Shown here: positions 11,759-21,608 of the stretch, piece after piece | Position numbering within the stretch: position 1 is the first letter of the stretch | Layout: each line of letters starts with the position of its first letter | NCBI GenBank assembly: GCA_009602735.1 | Contig: WELA01007670.1 | Location: forward strand, 210,692-274,691 | Length of the DNA: 64,000 bases | Origin: Mesotaenium endlicherianum | Lineage: Eukaryota > Streptophyta > Zygnematophyceae > Zygnematales > Mesotaeniaceae | Direction: 5' to 3' | Translations under genes and position numbers: made by a program | The notes under the pieces: model-generated | Seen by the model: the letters and a program-made list of their open reading frames with translations, nothing else | What the model was told of the DNA's origin: nothing | Databases searched by the model: none

Positions 11759-12201
11759 CGTCGTCGTCATCTCCTCCGCACAGGTCGCCCTTGGCAATGC
11801 TGTTGGCCACGAAGGCCCTCACCATTCCCTTGACCTCGCGCACGGGCGCCATAGTCACTTGCCTAATGACATCATCGAGAGTGAGGCATACGGGGGCGGG
11901 GGTGGGTATCATACATGCATCCTCGGGGGCTATGTGCCTCCTGTACTCGTGTTCTTCTAGGTAGCATTTCCCCCACGGGACGGGCGGGGGCCGGCGTCAT
12001 CATACGGTTGAGCCTGCGTTGTTGCACGATGCGGACAAGGCGGGCCAGGTCGCGCTCCAGCATGAGCAGCCTCTCCTCCTCGTGCGCCCGCTTGGCGGCC
12101 TTGATGTTGGCCTTGAGGCCTCCCTTCCACTGACGCACGTCGGGTGGCAACGTGTCCAGCTCGGCAATCACATCAACCGAGCTGCATAGCTTTGAGATGG
12201 C
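11759..12201 (-). CDS. Host-like exon, unrecognised, second of a two-exon stretch
   Basis: The exon starts after an AG acceptor at 12202 and ends at a GTGAGT donor (11753-11758) only about 25 bp from the LTR of element A. It begins AISKLCSSVDVIAELDTLPP, continues with a basic helical part rich in Arg/Glu, and ends with LDDVIRQVTMAP, a stretch about REVKGMVRAF and an acidic tail. The two halves lie in different frames, with the change near a run of five C at about 11970. This could be an indel, a sequence error or a small intron. No known domain is recognised. The rest of the gene would lie left of element A, outside the window. Confidence 0.45.
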
Positions 12202-12376
12202 CTGCACGAGGCGTGGAGAGGCACGGGGTTAGAACCCTAACCCTTAAACTAGAACTTTACGTTGTTGATGGTCCACGCTCGGCTCTTATTGATACATATG
12301 TTTCCGCCCTCGTAAGCGACTTATGCACCGGCATTTGTTGGTTGAGGTTTCGTACTAAAGGCTAGAGCGCGCTCAC

Positions 12377-13132
12377 CTGCTCAAGGTCTCGCCCTTGTCT
12401 ACGAACCACCTCGCGAAGGTTGCCAAGACTTAGCTCCGGGGCAAACTTCGTCCCGTCCTGCGCGAGGTCGACGCCGATGTCGGCACCTGAAGGCTTCGGG
12501 TCCAGAGCCGAGTCAGCCCGTAACCTCTCCACCACGCGGTGAAGGCGCGCCTTCTTCGCCAGCCGCGGGATCCCCGGCTGCGACTCCGTTGCGCGCTTTG
12601 CCGCCCAAGAGCGCACAGCGGGCATCTCCCGGGTGGATGAAATGAGCTCGTTGACCATCCCTCTACGACCGCATGTTTTGTGCATCCACCTCCGCTTCTT
12701 CAGCGTCTTGCACTCGCCTTCTATTCTGGACTCTAGTTCCCTTGGCGCCAGAGCGGCGTCCGGCTCTAAGTCCATCTTGCGTTTCCCGGAGGGCAGGCGC
12801 GGCGTGTAGAGCTTGTTGTGAAAAAGCCTGAGCTTGCCCTCCAGTGTGAGCGGCAAGCCCTTTGTACCACAAACAGAATTCATGACGTCCCTCTGAAGAC
12901 AGGGTAACATGCTGTTGATGTCCTTCAAACTCTTGCGGAGAAAGGAGGCGATCTTTGTGTCGTTCGCCTTGGCACGGTCACCGCCCATTGCTGCCTCCGC
13001 CACGATCACGCCGCGTTGGGAAGCACATCCACTCCTCAGGGACTGCAACAAAAACTAATTGAGGTTCTTTAGCAAGATGCCAGCCTGTCGCAGAGCGCTC
13101 CGCAAGTCGTTCCTCAACATGGCTACAGTCAC
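12377..13132 (-). CDS. Host-like exon, unrecognised basic protein
   Basis: A GTGAGC donor (12371-12376) joins this exon in phase to 12201 across a 175-bp intron (...RDLEQ | AISKL...). The right end is an acceptor after TTTTGCGCAG. The frame reads VTVAMLRNDLRSALRQAGIL, has one in-frame TAG soon after, then runs open for over 220 codons, rich in Lys/Arg/Leu (MGGDRAKANDTKIASFLRKS, EGECKTLKKRRWMHKTCGRR). An alternative is that the TAG lies in an intron ending at 13043. No family is recognised. It may be a decayed copy. Confidence 0.45.
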
Positions 13133-13943
13133 CTGCGCAAAAGAGGACGTGAACAGGACCATATTGCCTGACAAATAAGGTGCTCTCACATGCAGGGTTG
13201 CTGCCGTCAGGGGTAGGGTGTAAGGATTTGAGCAAGCAGCTTTATGTTTGTTTAATGACAGGCGCTCAACACCCCACCCCTCGGTTGGCTAGCAAGTCAG
13301 ATAGCTAGCACAACCGCAAGGGGAGAGGAGCCCTTGAGAGGGGTCAGCCCTGCAAAGATCTGCAAACCTACAGCAGGTCCCCTCTACGCCTTGGCACTAG
13401 GAGGAAAAAATTAAAACGTATGAGTCCAGGCTCCGACAATTGTCTTGCTAAGGGGGGTCAAACGCTATATTTGAGGTTTCTCTCTTTTGTTCCAACTTCA
13501 GCGTAAACGTGAGACTTGGGGGCATTGTTGGAATCAGGGTTGGGTCCAGAATTAGGGTAGAATTAGATTTAGGGTTGGGTAGTCTGTAAAGTTTCTCAAA
13601 AGTCATAATGCACAAGTCCAGCTTGATGCGAACAATTGTGAAGACAGATTGTCCAGAGAGGAACACTTGTTGGAGGTCTGGAGTGCGCGGTGGGGGTGAA
13701 GGAGAGGGAAGAGAGTGGAAGAGACACACCACGCAGAAACGCCCACACTAACCCCCATGTGCTAAGCCCCCGCCAGCGATGGGCGATAGCAAAGCCCTAA
13801 GTCCCCTAAACCCCCATAACCCTAATCCCTGACCCCACACGACAGAAGAGCCACGTGTATGTGGAGGAACTAACCGGCTCTCCCATAACGAAGTTGTTGC
13901 ACTTTACGCGCTAGAATAAGGACACGTCATTCATCTCTGTTTC
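13133..13943. other. No gene seen; degenerate telomere-like CCCTAA words
   Basis: No convincing exon on either strand. Around 13790-13835 there are scattered CCCTAAA/CCCTAAT words in C-rich sequence, too irregular to call a telomeric array. Confidence 0.4.
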
Positions 13944-14043
13944 CTAATGCATGTCGCCCGTGCGGACGGCTTGCTCCAGGGACTCACAGCTCCAAGCATT
14001 CATGTGCGTGAGGAGCGTGAAGAGGCTCTGCACGACGCACAGC
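13944..14043 (-). CDS. Possible short terminal exon, unrecognised
   Basis: After an acceptor (TTGCCGTGTAG) the minus strand reads LCVVQSLFTLLTHMNAWSCE and then EQAVRTGDMH before TAG. It is helical and plausible as the last exon of the frames to the right, but only context supports it. Confidence 0.28.
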
Positions 14044-14177
14044 CTACACGGCAAAAAAGGCACCACAGATAAAGCCACGATTAGAGAATCGGAGCAACGG
14101 TTGGCACATCATGCGTGGGATGCTGAGCTGAGGAAGCACATCCACACGCTAAATCTAAGAGCTGGAAAAAGCAAGTT

Positions 14178-14507
14178 GGGGGGGGGGGGGGGGGGGGNNN
14201 NNNNNNNNNNNNNNNNNNNNNNNNNNNNNNNNNNNNNNNNNNNNNNNNNNNNNNNNNNNNNNNNNNNNNNNNNNNNNNNNNNNNNNNNNNNNNNNNNNNN
14301 NNNNNNNNNNNNNNNNNNNNNNNNNNNNNNNNNNNNNNNNNNNNNNNNNNNNNNNNNNNNNNNNNNNNNNNNNNNNNNNNNNNNNNNNNNNNNNNNNNNN
14401 NNNNNNNNNNNNNNNNNNNNNNNNNNNNNNNNNNNNNNNNNNNNNNNNNNNNNNNNNNNNNNNNNNNNNNNNNNNNNNNNNNNNNGGGGGGGGGGGGGGG
14501 GGGGGGG
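14178..14507. other. Assembly gap (288 N) between two long G homopolymers
   Basis: Twenty G at 14178-14197, then N at 14198-14485, then twenty-two G at 14486-14507. Reads do not cross here. The true length is unknown. Frames reading through the N run are meaningless. Confidence 0.95.
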
Positions 14508-14849
14508 TGCTGGGGGCTCGCATGTCGCCTGTGTTCAGCGGGGTGCTCCATGAGGAGAACCTTGCCCAGGCTGTTTACCACCGTGGCCCTGTACGTTTGG
14601 CTCTTGGCGTCGGGAATGCTCACCTCAACGCAGAAGAGACCGCCCTGCCCCGCAGCCAATGGTCCAACCTTTCGGATGCTCAGGTGCTTCAGGCGTAGCA
14701 GAGGGCCAGAGTCAGCGTACACGCCCATGTGAACGTAGCAGAGCATGAGCAGTCCCTTGAGGCTGGTGGTGTCGAGCGACTGCACGAGGTCCTTGAGTAT
14801 GTCGATGGTCAGCGCCGCCTTGCGGTGCCAAGTCTCCATTGAGTAGGCC
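14508..14849 (-). CDS. Host-like exon, unrecognised (weak hint of a recombinase fold)
   Basis: Starts after the acceptor ACCACGTTGCAG and reads through METWHRKAALTIDILKDLV and TSLKGLLMLCYVHMGVYA, then LLRLKHLSIRKVG and a beta-like stretch (LFCVEVSIPDAKSQTYRATV). The exon runs into the gap, so its 3' end is unknown. The pattern of two helices followed by short strands faintly recalls the catalytic domain of tyrosine recombinases. No catalytic Arg or HxxR box is visible, so no function is claimed. Confidence 0.4.
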
Positions 14850-15005
14850 CTGCAACGTGGTCAACTGCAACGTGCAATGGGAGGGGGGTACAATCCAGTA
14901 TAGTTGCATTCGTGTACTTGCAGGCAAAATAGTACCCGCAAGAGTTTAAGGACAGATTTGGAGAATGTCAGGAGGTGCATCAATCACGCCTCACCATGCA
15001 TGCAC

Positions 15006-15572
15006 CTAAATCATGAGGTACCTTAAAAAAATGCATGTCACTTGTGCGTAGCATCGAGCGGGTGCGGAAGTAGAGGTAGCCCACCTCACAGCCGACTTCA
15101 CGAGCCGATTCCCCTTTTTGGTCCACTCGCGCTCTCCCATGCTCAGGTACGACCCTAATTTGTGCGCGTCGTACAATTTCAACCTACGCAAGGCGGCGTA
15201 GTGGTACTGACGCCTGGTGGTGGGCGCGAACTTCATGCCTCCAGACTTCTTCAGTTCCAGCATCCAGACCACAAAATGCATCCACATCTGGGGCGTGGCT
15301 GGGAGAACGTCGCGGTCGAGGTGCATGAATTCCTTAAAATCCTTGGCAAACAGCAAAGACCCGTGAGTTTGCAGCTTTGCACAGGTAGCTGACACCATCT
15401 GCATGGCCTCCTGTGTCAGACCTTGCGTCTTCGAGGCCAACCGCCCCCCCTCGCCAGCCATAATCGCACTCTGCAGCCCAAGCCACCCATTGGGCTTGCT
15501 ACCAGGCGCTTTGCCCTTCCTCCTGAACATCTGATACACCCTCGTCATATCCTTTGCCCTCACTTGCTGCAT
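15006..15572 (-). CDS. Host-like exon, unrecognised helical protein
   Basis: Open frame of 188 codons from the ATG at 15572: MTRVYQMFRRKGKAPGSKP, then a helical part including ATPQMWMHFVVWMLELKK and TTRRQYHYAALRRLK. The true 3' end is probably a splice site before the last thirty codons, which lose coding character. The T..Y..AL pattern would fit a core-binding domain of a tyrosine recombinase (a Crypton-like origin is one option), but this is weak. It lies directly downstream of the Cys4 module array on the same strand and may be one gene with it. Confidence 0.4.
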   Translation of the reverse strand: MQQVRAKDMTRVYQMFRRKGKAPGSKPNGWLGLQSAIMAGEGGRLASKTQGLTQEAMQMVSATCAKLQTHGSLLFAKDFKEFMHLDRDVLPATPQMWMHFVVWMLELKKSGGMKFAPTTRRQYHYAALRRLKLYDAHKLGSYLSMGEREWTKKGNRLVKSAVRWATSTSAPARCYAQVTCIFLRYLMI

Positions 15573-15647
15573 GTGGACCCTACGCCTGCCTTAGGAGTCC
15601 TGGACACGCTTTGCATACGACTTGGGGGGGGCGCCATGTCTGTAACA

Positions 15648-16807
15648 CTACGAAACATAATTATCGCGTATTGTTTTACGATAGGCGTCCCGCCCGCACG
15701 GGGCGCACAACCACCCACCGATGGATTTCTGAAAGAGCCACCTTGCGCTTCTTGTATTGCACGCTGCGCACCGGCGCAAGCGACGGTTGCGTGCCACATC
15801 CGCCCTCTTCTGCAACTCGCGCAGCGTCTTGTCCCTGGTATGCGGGTCGCGACCCGCCCACTTCAGGTGCCACCAGTGCATGTAGCAGGGTTTGCAAAGC
15901 GCGTCGATGCCCAAACCCTTGCAAGATACACAATTTCGGTCTTTCCGCGCCCTCCTGCAGCCTTCGCAATAAGTGGCCGCACTGGCCCGCTCGCAACGCT
16001 GGCGGTCTTCGTCCCTCTCATCCGCCCTCTTTTGCAGCTCACGCAGAGTCTCGTCCCTGGTATGCGGGGCGCGACCCGCCCGCTTCGGGTGCCACCAGTG
16101 CATGTAGCAGGGAGGGTAAAGCGCATCGATGCCCATACCCTTGCAGGGTACAAATTGTCGGTCCTCCCACGCCCTCCTGCAGCCTTTGCAGTGAGTGGCC
16201 ACACTAGCTTGCTCTCAAAGCTGGCGGTCTCCGTCTCGCTCCTGCACCCATCCTAGCAGCTCGTGCAGCGCACCGTTCCTAGTCCCGGGGCACGACTTGT
16301 CCGCTTCAAGTGACCCAAACGCATGTAGCAGGGTTCGCAGAGCGCGTCAATGCCAATATTCTTGCAGGGTAAAAATTTCATGTCCTCTCGCGCCCTCCTG
16401 CAACCTTTGCAGTGTGTGGCCGCACAGGCCCGCTCGCGATGCTGGCGGTCTCTGTCCCGCTCTAGCGCCCATCCTTGCACCTGGTGAAGCGCACCGGCCC
16501 TATTCCCGGGGGCACGACCCGTCCACTTCAAGTCACTCAAACGCATGTAGCAGGGTTTGCAGATCGCGTCTATGCCAAGCCCCTTATCGGGCCGGAAACC
16601 TCCACGCCCGCCATCACACTTGCAAGCCTCGCATGGGACCAGCCTACGGTCCTTGTGCCCAGCCCCGCGTCGCCGCTGTTGCAATGTAGCTATGACCTGC
16701 AACCTACCCTGCAGGATGTCCAGCGTCTCTCGAGGATCCGAGGGCAGCGTAGTCCCCTTCTTTTGCAGCTTCTCGTAAACGCCTAAATAGGACGCGCACA
16801 TCGTCAC
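15648..16807 (-). CDS. Tandem Cys4 GATA-like zinc-module protein
   Basis: The minus strand encodes four modules of the form C-x2-C-x20-C-x2-C, each about 74 residues. The typical cores are CKGCRRARED and GIDALCEPCYM, followed by HLK...RAP and a Leu/Gln-rich helix. A fifth, closer finger near 15770-15697 is C-x2-C-x17-C-x2-C (CAACNTRSARW...LCAPCG), the GATA spacing. First cysteines lie near 16633, 16411, 16190, 15968 and 15770. Module 3 has Tyr for the third cysteine. The reading frame shifts by one base between modules 2 and 3. The N-terminus (MTMCASYLGVYEKLQKKG) may be internal. Known GATA fingers bind DNA; for this array that is an inference. Confidence 0.6.
15960..16640 (-). repeat. Tandem repeat, about 222-bp unit, four copies
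   Basis: The four Cys4 modules recur at 222, 221 and 222 bp, and the DNA between cysteines is clearly similar from copy to copy. The 221-bp step equals the one-base frame slip. This is in-gene expansion of a coding unit. Confidence 0.65.
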
Positions 16808-16951
16808 GTGCCCCTACTCAGTCACGTTCTTATACTTCCTGCAATGACCACCAAGCTTGCAGACATGGCACATGGCAGGCAACCTCTTGCCACCAGTGCC
16901 CTATCTGTGCTTCTTAGACGCCGTATACGGCGATATGGTCCCTGATTTGCC

Positions 16952-17839
16952 TCAGGCATCGTGTAGATGATGAGTCGCCTCTTCCCCCCCCACAGCTGTC
17001 CCGTTGATCTCACTGTCGCGACCCACGTTGCAGTCCTGTTCGCGCACCTGGGGTGCACGCCAGTATCTTTGGCCACCGCCCCCACGCAGTCCTAGAGCCT
17101 GGTCTTCCACGCCAGGTGGGCAAAATTGCCAGCAGGCATCGCAGGGGCCCGACGCCACATGGCCAGGCACCCTCAGCCGCGTGCGGCTCCCTAGCAACTC
17201 CAGAGCTTGCGTGCGGTCCTTTGGAAGCTGCTCTTTGGCCTGCTGCATCTCCTTCTCCCCAGTAGGCATGCTGAGCACAACAGCGCGTACAGTAGCAGAA
17301 CGTCGATGCTTGGCGCGGGCGCCTGACGACTTGAAGTCGGCACTGAAAGGAGACAGCTTGCCGTTCGAAAGGGCATGCAGCTGGAGCTTCTCCTCCGCCG
17401 CATGGCCGGGCTGCTTACTCCCAAGATGCGCATTTGCGCATGCATCCAGCCTGCTCAGTTCCGGGCTTGTATCCTCGTCTCACTCTTATACCTCCCCCAC
17501 CTGCTCCTTCTTGAGGTGGTTAGTGCCCATCTTGTGACGATTAAGAGGACCCTTTTGCTTGATGTCCATGATCTCCTTCATGGTGAGAGGGGGCATACTC
17601 TCGTGTGCCTGGAACGAACAGCGGGGGGCGTCGGTGCCTGTGTACGCGTCGTTTGCTGACTTAAGGGCGTTCAACTGAATTGTGATGTAATGACCAATGA
17701 TGGCTCTATAGCTTTCGTCGGTCCACCCCCCAAGCTAGCATATCCTGCGGAGAACATCCTCCATCCTCGTCTTGTCTCCATACAGGGAGTAATGCTCTCG
17801 TATCACTTGCAACACGTTGTCGCTTGTTAGTTCTTGCAT
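16952..17839 (-). pseudogene. Host-like long frame with in-frame stops, unrecognised
   Basis: From the ATG at 17839 the same frame reads MQELTSDNVLQVIREHYSLY, WTDESYRAIIGHYITIQLNA, PPLTMKEIMDIKQKGPLNRH, then EEKLQLHALSNGKLSPFSAD and KEMQQAKEQLPKDRTQALEL. It ends with a Cys-containing GPCDACWQFCPPG segment and loses the frame near a run of eight C. Three in-frame stops of different kinds interrupt about 290 codons. The amino-acid composition stays protein-like throughout. Either recently decayed or partly intronic. No family recognised. It lies just upstream of the Cys4 array on the same strand. Confidence 0.4.
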
Positions 17840-17920
17840 TTTAAACTAAAAAGAGGTGGTGCAAAACCCTCTAATAGGTAAACAAATATGTAGGAAGAAA
17901 GAGAGAATGGAAGTGTCAAC

Positions 17921-17945
17921 GGGGGGGCGGGGTTTGGGGGGGGGG
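17921..17945 (+). other. G-quadruplex-type G tract
   Basis: Runs of 7, 4 and 10 G separated by C and TTT. This could fold as a quadruplex and may also be error-prone in sequencing. It lies between exon-like stretches. Confidence 0.5.
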
Positions 17946-18415
17946 TTGCTGTAGTAAGCTGTCCCCCTACCCTGCAAGGCATTGCTGAGCCCCAGCACAC
18001 CAACATCTGGTTTGGTGGAGGGGAAATCGCGTGGGCCAGTTGCTTGCAAAGACTGCGTAACGTGTATCCCGTTGGGTCCACCCCGGCGTGTTCTAGTCTG
18101 CCCTTCAAGATGTGATCAAGGTACCTTGGATCATACTGCGCATGCGACGCGTCATTGGCATAGGGTTAGACGAGCATTTTTTGAGAGCGGCACTTTAGCA
18201 TCTTGGACTCTTGTGCACCTGAGCATTCACATAATAGCGCAGTGTACGCAGATGTACATGATGCAGGGTGCATCGTGACCTTCTGGCAAAACACGCACGA
18301 CAATTTCCACTACCATGGCAATCGATGTGCTATGTTTGGTTTCGCAAATTGCAATACTCGGGAATGTATGTAAATCGGATAAGGCAGGGTGGGCCACTGG
18401 TCCATGTGAACCCAC

Positions 18416-18541
18416 CGAGGAGTTGGAGATGTAGTGGAAGTGTTTCCCTCGATCAATTTTGGCACATTTCACCATGGAAAAGAGGGGCTCCTTCATGCGC
18501 TCCGCCTTCAAGATGTAGTCGGTGCGCGTCACACCGTCCAC
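18416..18541 (-). CDS. Host-like exon, unrecognised
   Basis: Reads GVTRTDYILKAERMKEPLFS and KCAKIDRGKHFHYISNSS to a GTGGGT donor. It has good codon-like composition and lies in line with flanking exons on the minus strand. The right boundary is uncertain. Confidence 0.4.
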
Positions 18542-18577
18542 AGCTCGTGTTCAGAACAAACGCCTCTATCTGCATAC

Positions 18578-18675
18578 CTGAAAAAGTGCTCTACTGCGTT
18601 GTGCACCCCCCCCGTGTCGGTGTACACTATCGTGCGGATGCTTGCGTCGTTCTTCCGGATCTTATTTTGGTCAAT
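18578..18675 (-). CDS. Host-like 98-bp exon
   Basis: Bounded by a strong acceptor (TCTTTCCTTGCAG) and a donor (CAG|GTATGC). Reads IDQNKIRKNDASIRTIVYTD then GGVHNAVEHFF. No domain recognised. Confidence 0.42.
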
Positions 18676-19013
18676 CTGCAAGGAAAGATAAGCGTAGGGC
18701 GTCAGCAGCGCATGGTCGAGCAACCCCTGTGCAGCAGGAAACTTGCACTCCTCCCTCCACGCTCTTCCAGGGTCTCTCCCTTGCCACGTGCAAATAGCAC
18801 CCCCACTCTGTCTGTAATCGTACACCGAAACCCGCATCCTCATCCCCTGGCAATACGCTCAAAATTTCACATAGCCCCTTCCCTGCCAGTCGTCGTCCTG
18901 GTCGAGCACAGCAGCACAATGGAACACACTCAAACGATAAGATGCATAGCCTCTTCTCCCACGTGAGGTTAACTGGAGGGGCAAAGTTGCAGGGTTGGTG
19001 GAGGTGGGCTCAC

Positions 19014-19727
19014 CCTCCAGTTGAGTATGCGGTTGTCACCCTCCGTATCGAAGGATACGTCACCAACCAAAGCCTTGCACGTGTCAATGACACGGGGTCT
19101 TGCACCTGCTCCCATGGTGAGCAAGACCTCGACTAGCATATCCCTGAGTTCCTTCTTGTCAAGCAAGAGCAAGATCTTGGCCTAATCCTTGTGTGACAGG
19201 AGCTTCACCTGACAAGGGTGTCCTGAGCCAATTTCTTTGACTGCGATGACAAAACTAGCCTCAATGTGCCTCAAAAAGACACGCTCCATGCAGCCATCGA
19301 GGTCGATGGTACCTAGGTGAGTCCGCAGCCGGTGAATGATTCCCCAACATAGGTCTTAGTTGTGGCATGCGCCAAGCCCCCACCACCGTCGTCCACGTGA
19401 GTTTGAGCCCACATGAGCCACCCCGTAAGCCTCACTTTATTGATGGTCATGGATATGGGCCCAAAATCACCCGCACCAGCGCTTGCGCTTGAGTGGGGTT
19501 GAGCTGCCGCTTGAGCGCTGAAAAGAGCCTGTGTGCTGACGTGGGGTGCATCTCTCCCAGCTAAAGGATCGTGCTTGCTACCCTGCAAGCACACTTCCGC
19601 CACGGACAACCTCCTCGCATTGCAATGCATTTTGTACAGCGCGCAAGAAGCGTGGAAGCTTTGGAAGGCAACTTCAAATCTCATGTCCGTCTGCTGACTG
19701 GTAAGCGCAGCGGTTTCCAACGGATCC
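19014..19727 (-). CDS. Host-like exon(s) cut by retrotransposon insertion
   Basis: The left end is a GTGAGC donor after DNRILNWR. Reading leftwards the parts are: ETAALTSQQTDMRFEVAFQS and an Ala/Ser-rich stretch (19313-19720), then in another frame RLRTHLGTIDLDGCMERVFL, VIAVKEIGSGHPCQVKLLS and DKKELRDMLVEVLLTMGAGA, with one in-frame TAG. The frame change near 19330 could be a small intron or an indel. The frame continues across the insertion of element C into 27876-27928 (VPTSDPLETAAL spans the join). No family recognised. This was a coding exon before C and E landed. Confidence 0.45.
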
Positions 19728-20442
19728 TGTAATGAATCAATATATTGGTTGATATAATATTCATTTAAATATAACAGTTAAATAAGTTCAGCCTGCTGAA
19801 CTCTAGTTAATAATCAGTCTGCTGGACTTTATATTTAATATCAGTTTAATGACTCAGTCAAAAGCAGCAGGCTGAAGTCAACTTAGCTTAGCTTGCTGAC
19901 ACATTCTTTGGCAGCCAGGTGACTTTCGTACTCGGTAGCAGCGGACTTCCTCGATATGCATCTAAGTACGATATGCTAGATGAATAGCCAGATGACATCC
20001 CTATGATGGATGGCTATTCGGGATGATGGGGCGGTGGATTTCGTTAACCGAGGTCCTACCAACATGGTTAACTCCCGGGTAGGCGGTGCCATCGCACCGG
20101 CCGTTGAACAGTAATTTCATTCCATGTACATATGCTAGGCATTGCTCTCGAGTTTGGCATTCGGAAACGAGACCAACTCTCTTATACAGCTTACTGAGAG
20201 AGATCTGAATTTAGGGCGAGAAGCCATTGATACGCACTGTCTTCTAACCTTGCTTATGTATGAGTTCACCAATTGCATTATTGATGCTAGTTTACTCGCA
20301 TTTGATTTACGAGTGTTGTTCACTGCTATTGTGTTGTCCTTTTGCCGTTTAATCAATTAACGGAAAATCCATAAAGATTACTTGCTGATACAAAGATCTT
20401 CATTAATTGTTAATTGCCTATTTGGTAAGTCGATTCATTTCA
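19728..20442 (+). repeat. Element C 5' LTR
   Basis: Aligns with 27156-27875 and, inverted, with the two LTRs of element F. Short open frames inside recur in all four LTR copies through common descent and are not called as genes. Confidence 0.9.
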
Positions 20443-20510
20443 GATCCGACCCAGGGACCCTGCGCACGGTCCCACAAACTGAAACCGAGCTTGATCTGCC
20501 ACCGTAAGTC
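20443..20510 (+). repeat. Copy of host flank next to element C 5' LTR
   Basis: About 68 bp starting GATCCGAC and ending GTAAGTCT. It matches, with few changes, the host sequence that follows the right LTR of C (27876-27928 continuing at 34087 across element E). It may be recombination, copying of a read-through transcript, or an assembly chimera. Confidence 0.6.
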
Positions 20511-21600
20511 TACTGCGAGACAGAGACCAACTGGGGTCTCAAACCACTAGTGGTGGTGGCCGAGGGCCTAGTAAGCCCAAGCCGAAACCTCCCCAGGAAT
20601 ATGATCCTGAGGGAAACAGAAAATATTACCTGATCAAGTTTCTCGCGGATGTTGAGCAGTGGCTGGAGAACTACCCAAAATTGCAAGATTACAAGAAGGT
20701 CAGGCACAACGGTGCGCTACTGAAAGGCAGTGCCGCAGACTGGTGGCTTCACTGGAAAGGAGAGCGTAAGGCTCGGCAACTTGGTGACCCTACGTGGGTA
20801 GAGTTTGTCGAGAAGTTGCATGAGAATTTTGATGTCATCAACCAGCAGAAGAAAACTATCTATGCGCTGATCTGCCTGACACTGAAGCAAACCATTTTAG
20901 TTGCTGAGTTTGCTCAAAAGTTCTAGGAAAACATGATGAAGCAGCCAGACTTGCCAGAACAGTATAGGATAGCATACTTCAGGTATGGCTTGAAATCCGA
21001 AATCTCTGGTCATTTCGCTGAGAAGAAGTATGAGAAACTGGCTGACTTGATCCAGGATGCTGATGCCTTGGATCAGCAGCAGTTCAATCACAAGCGCCAG
21101 AGTAATGCTTTGGTGTCTAAGATCGTCAAAAAGCCGCACGGTTCCTACAATGCAATTGAAGGAGACGAGGCTGAGGATGATCAAGGTGATGGATATGAGT
21201 ATGAGTATAATGCCATACAGTCTAGAGGTAGAGGTGGTTTCCCTCGAGGCGGCTATGGAATAGTGGTGGTAGGACTAAGCGGAGACCAGCCTCAGCAAAA
21301 TCGATTTGCTTCCATTGCCAGCAGCCAGGTCACTTTAGAGAGCAGTGTCCAGACAAGCACCTCCCAAAAGTCGAGAGAAAAGACCAGCCTTCAAAAGACA
21401 GCAACAGTCAGTAATCCAGTCTACTGACTGTGAGGATGCGAGAGATAGTGAGTCGTCACTAGCTGCCCTCGTAGCAGGTATTATGGGTCCTGCTGAACTG
21501 AATTCACTATGCATGCCTGACAACCAGATAAAGGAGACCATTAGCAATATATACATCCAGAGAGTGCACACTCTGGATGCTCTTGTTCCACCTGATGTCT
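20511..21600 (+). pseudogene. Element C gag region
   Basis: Capsid-type sequence (LIKFLADVEQWLENYP, GSAADWWLHWKGERKA, FRYGLKSEISGHFAEKKYEK) followed by a Gly/Arg-rich basic stretch. It matches the gag of element F closely. Fossil, broken. Confidence 0.75.
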
Positions 21601-21608
21601 AACATTCC

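Noticed and set aside
13790-13835. Telomere repeat remnant (CCCTAAA words; also near 12231-12250)
   Set aside because: Words are few, irregular and not in tandem.
14081-14839. Long frames reading through the N gap
   Set aside because: They span unknown bases and homopolymer G; only the part right of the gap is supported.
20142-20360. A 65-72 codon frame present in all four LTRs of the C/F family (also 27575-27793, 44570-44767, 52750-52968)
   Set aside because: Shared descent of the LTR explains its recurrence; no domain, and its length and stops vary.
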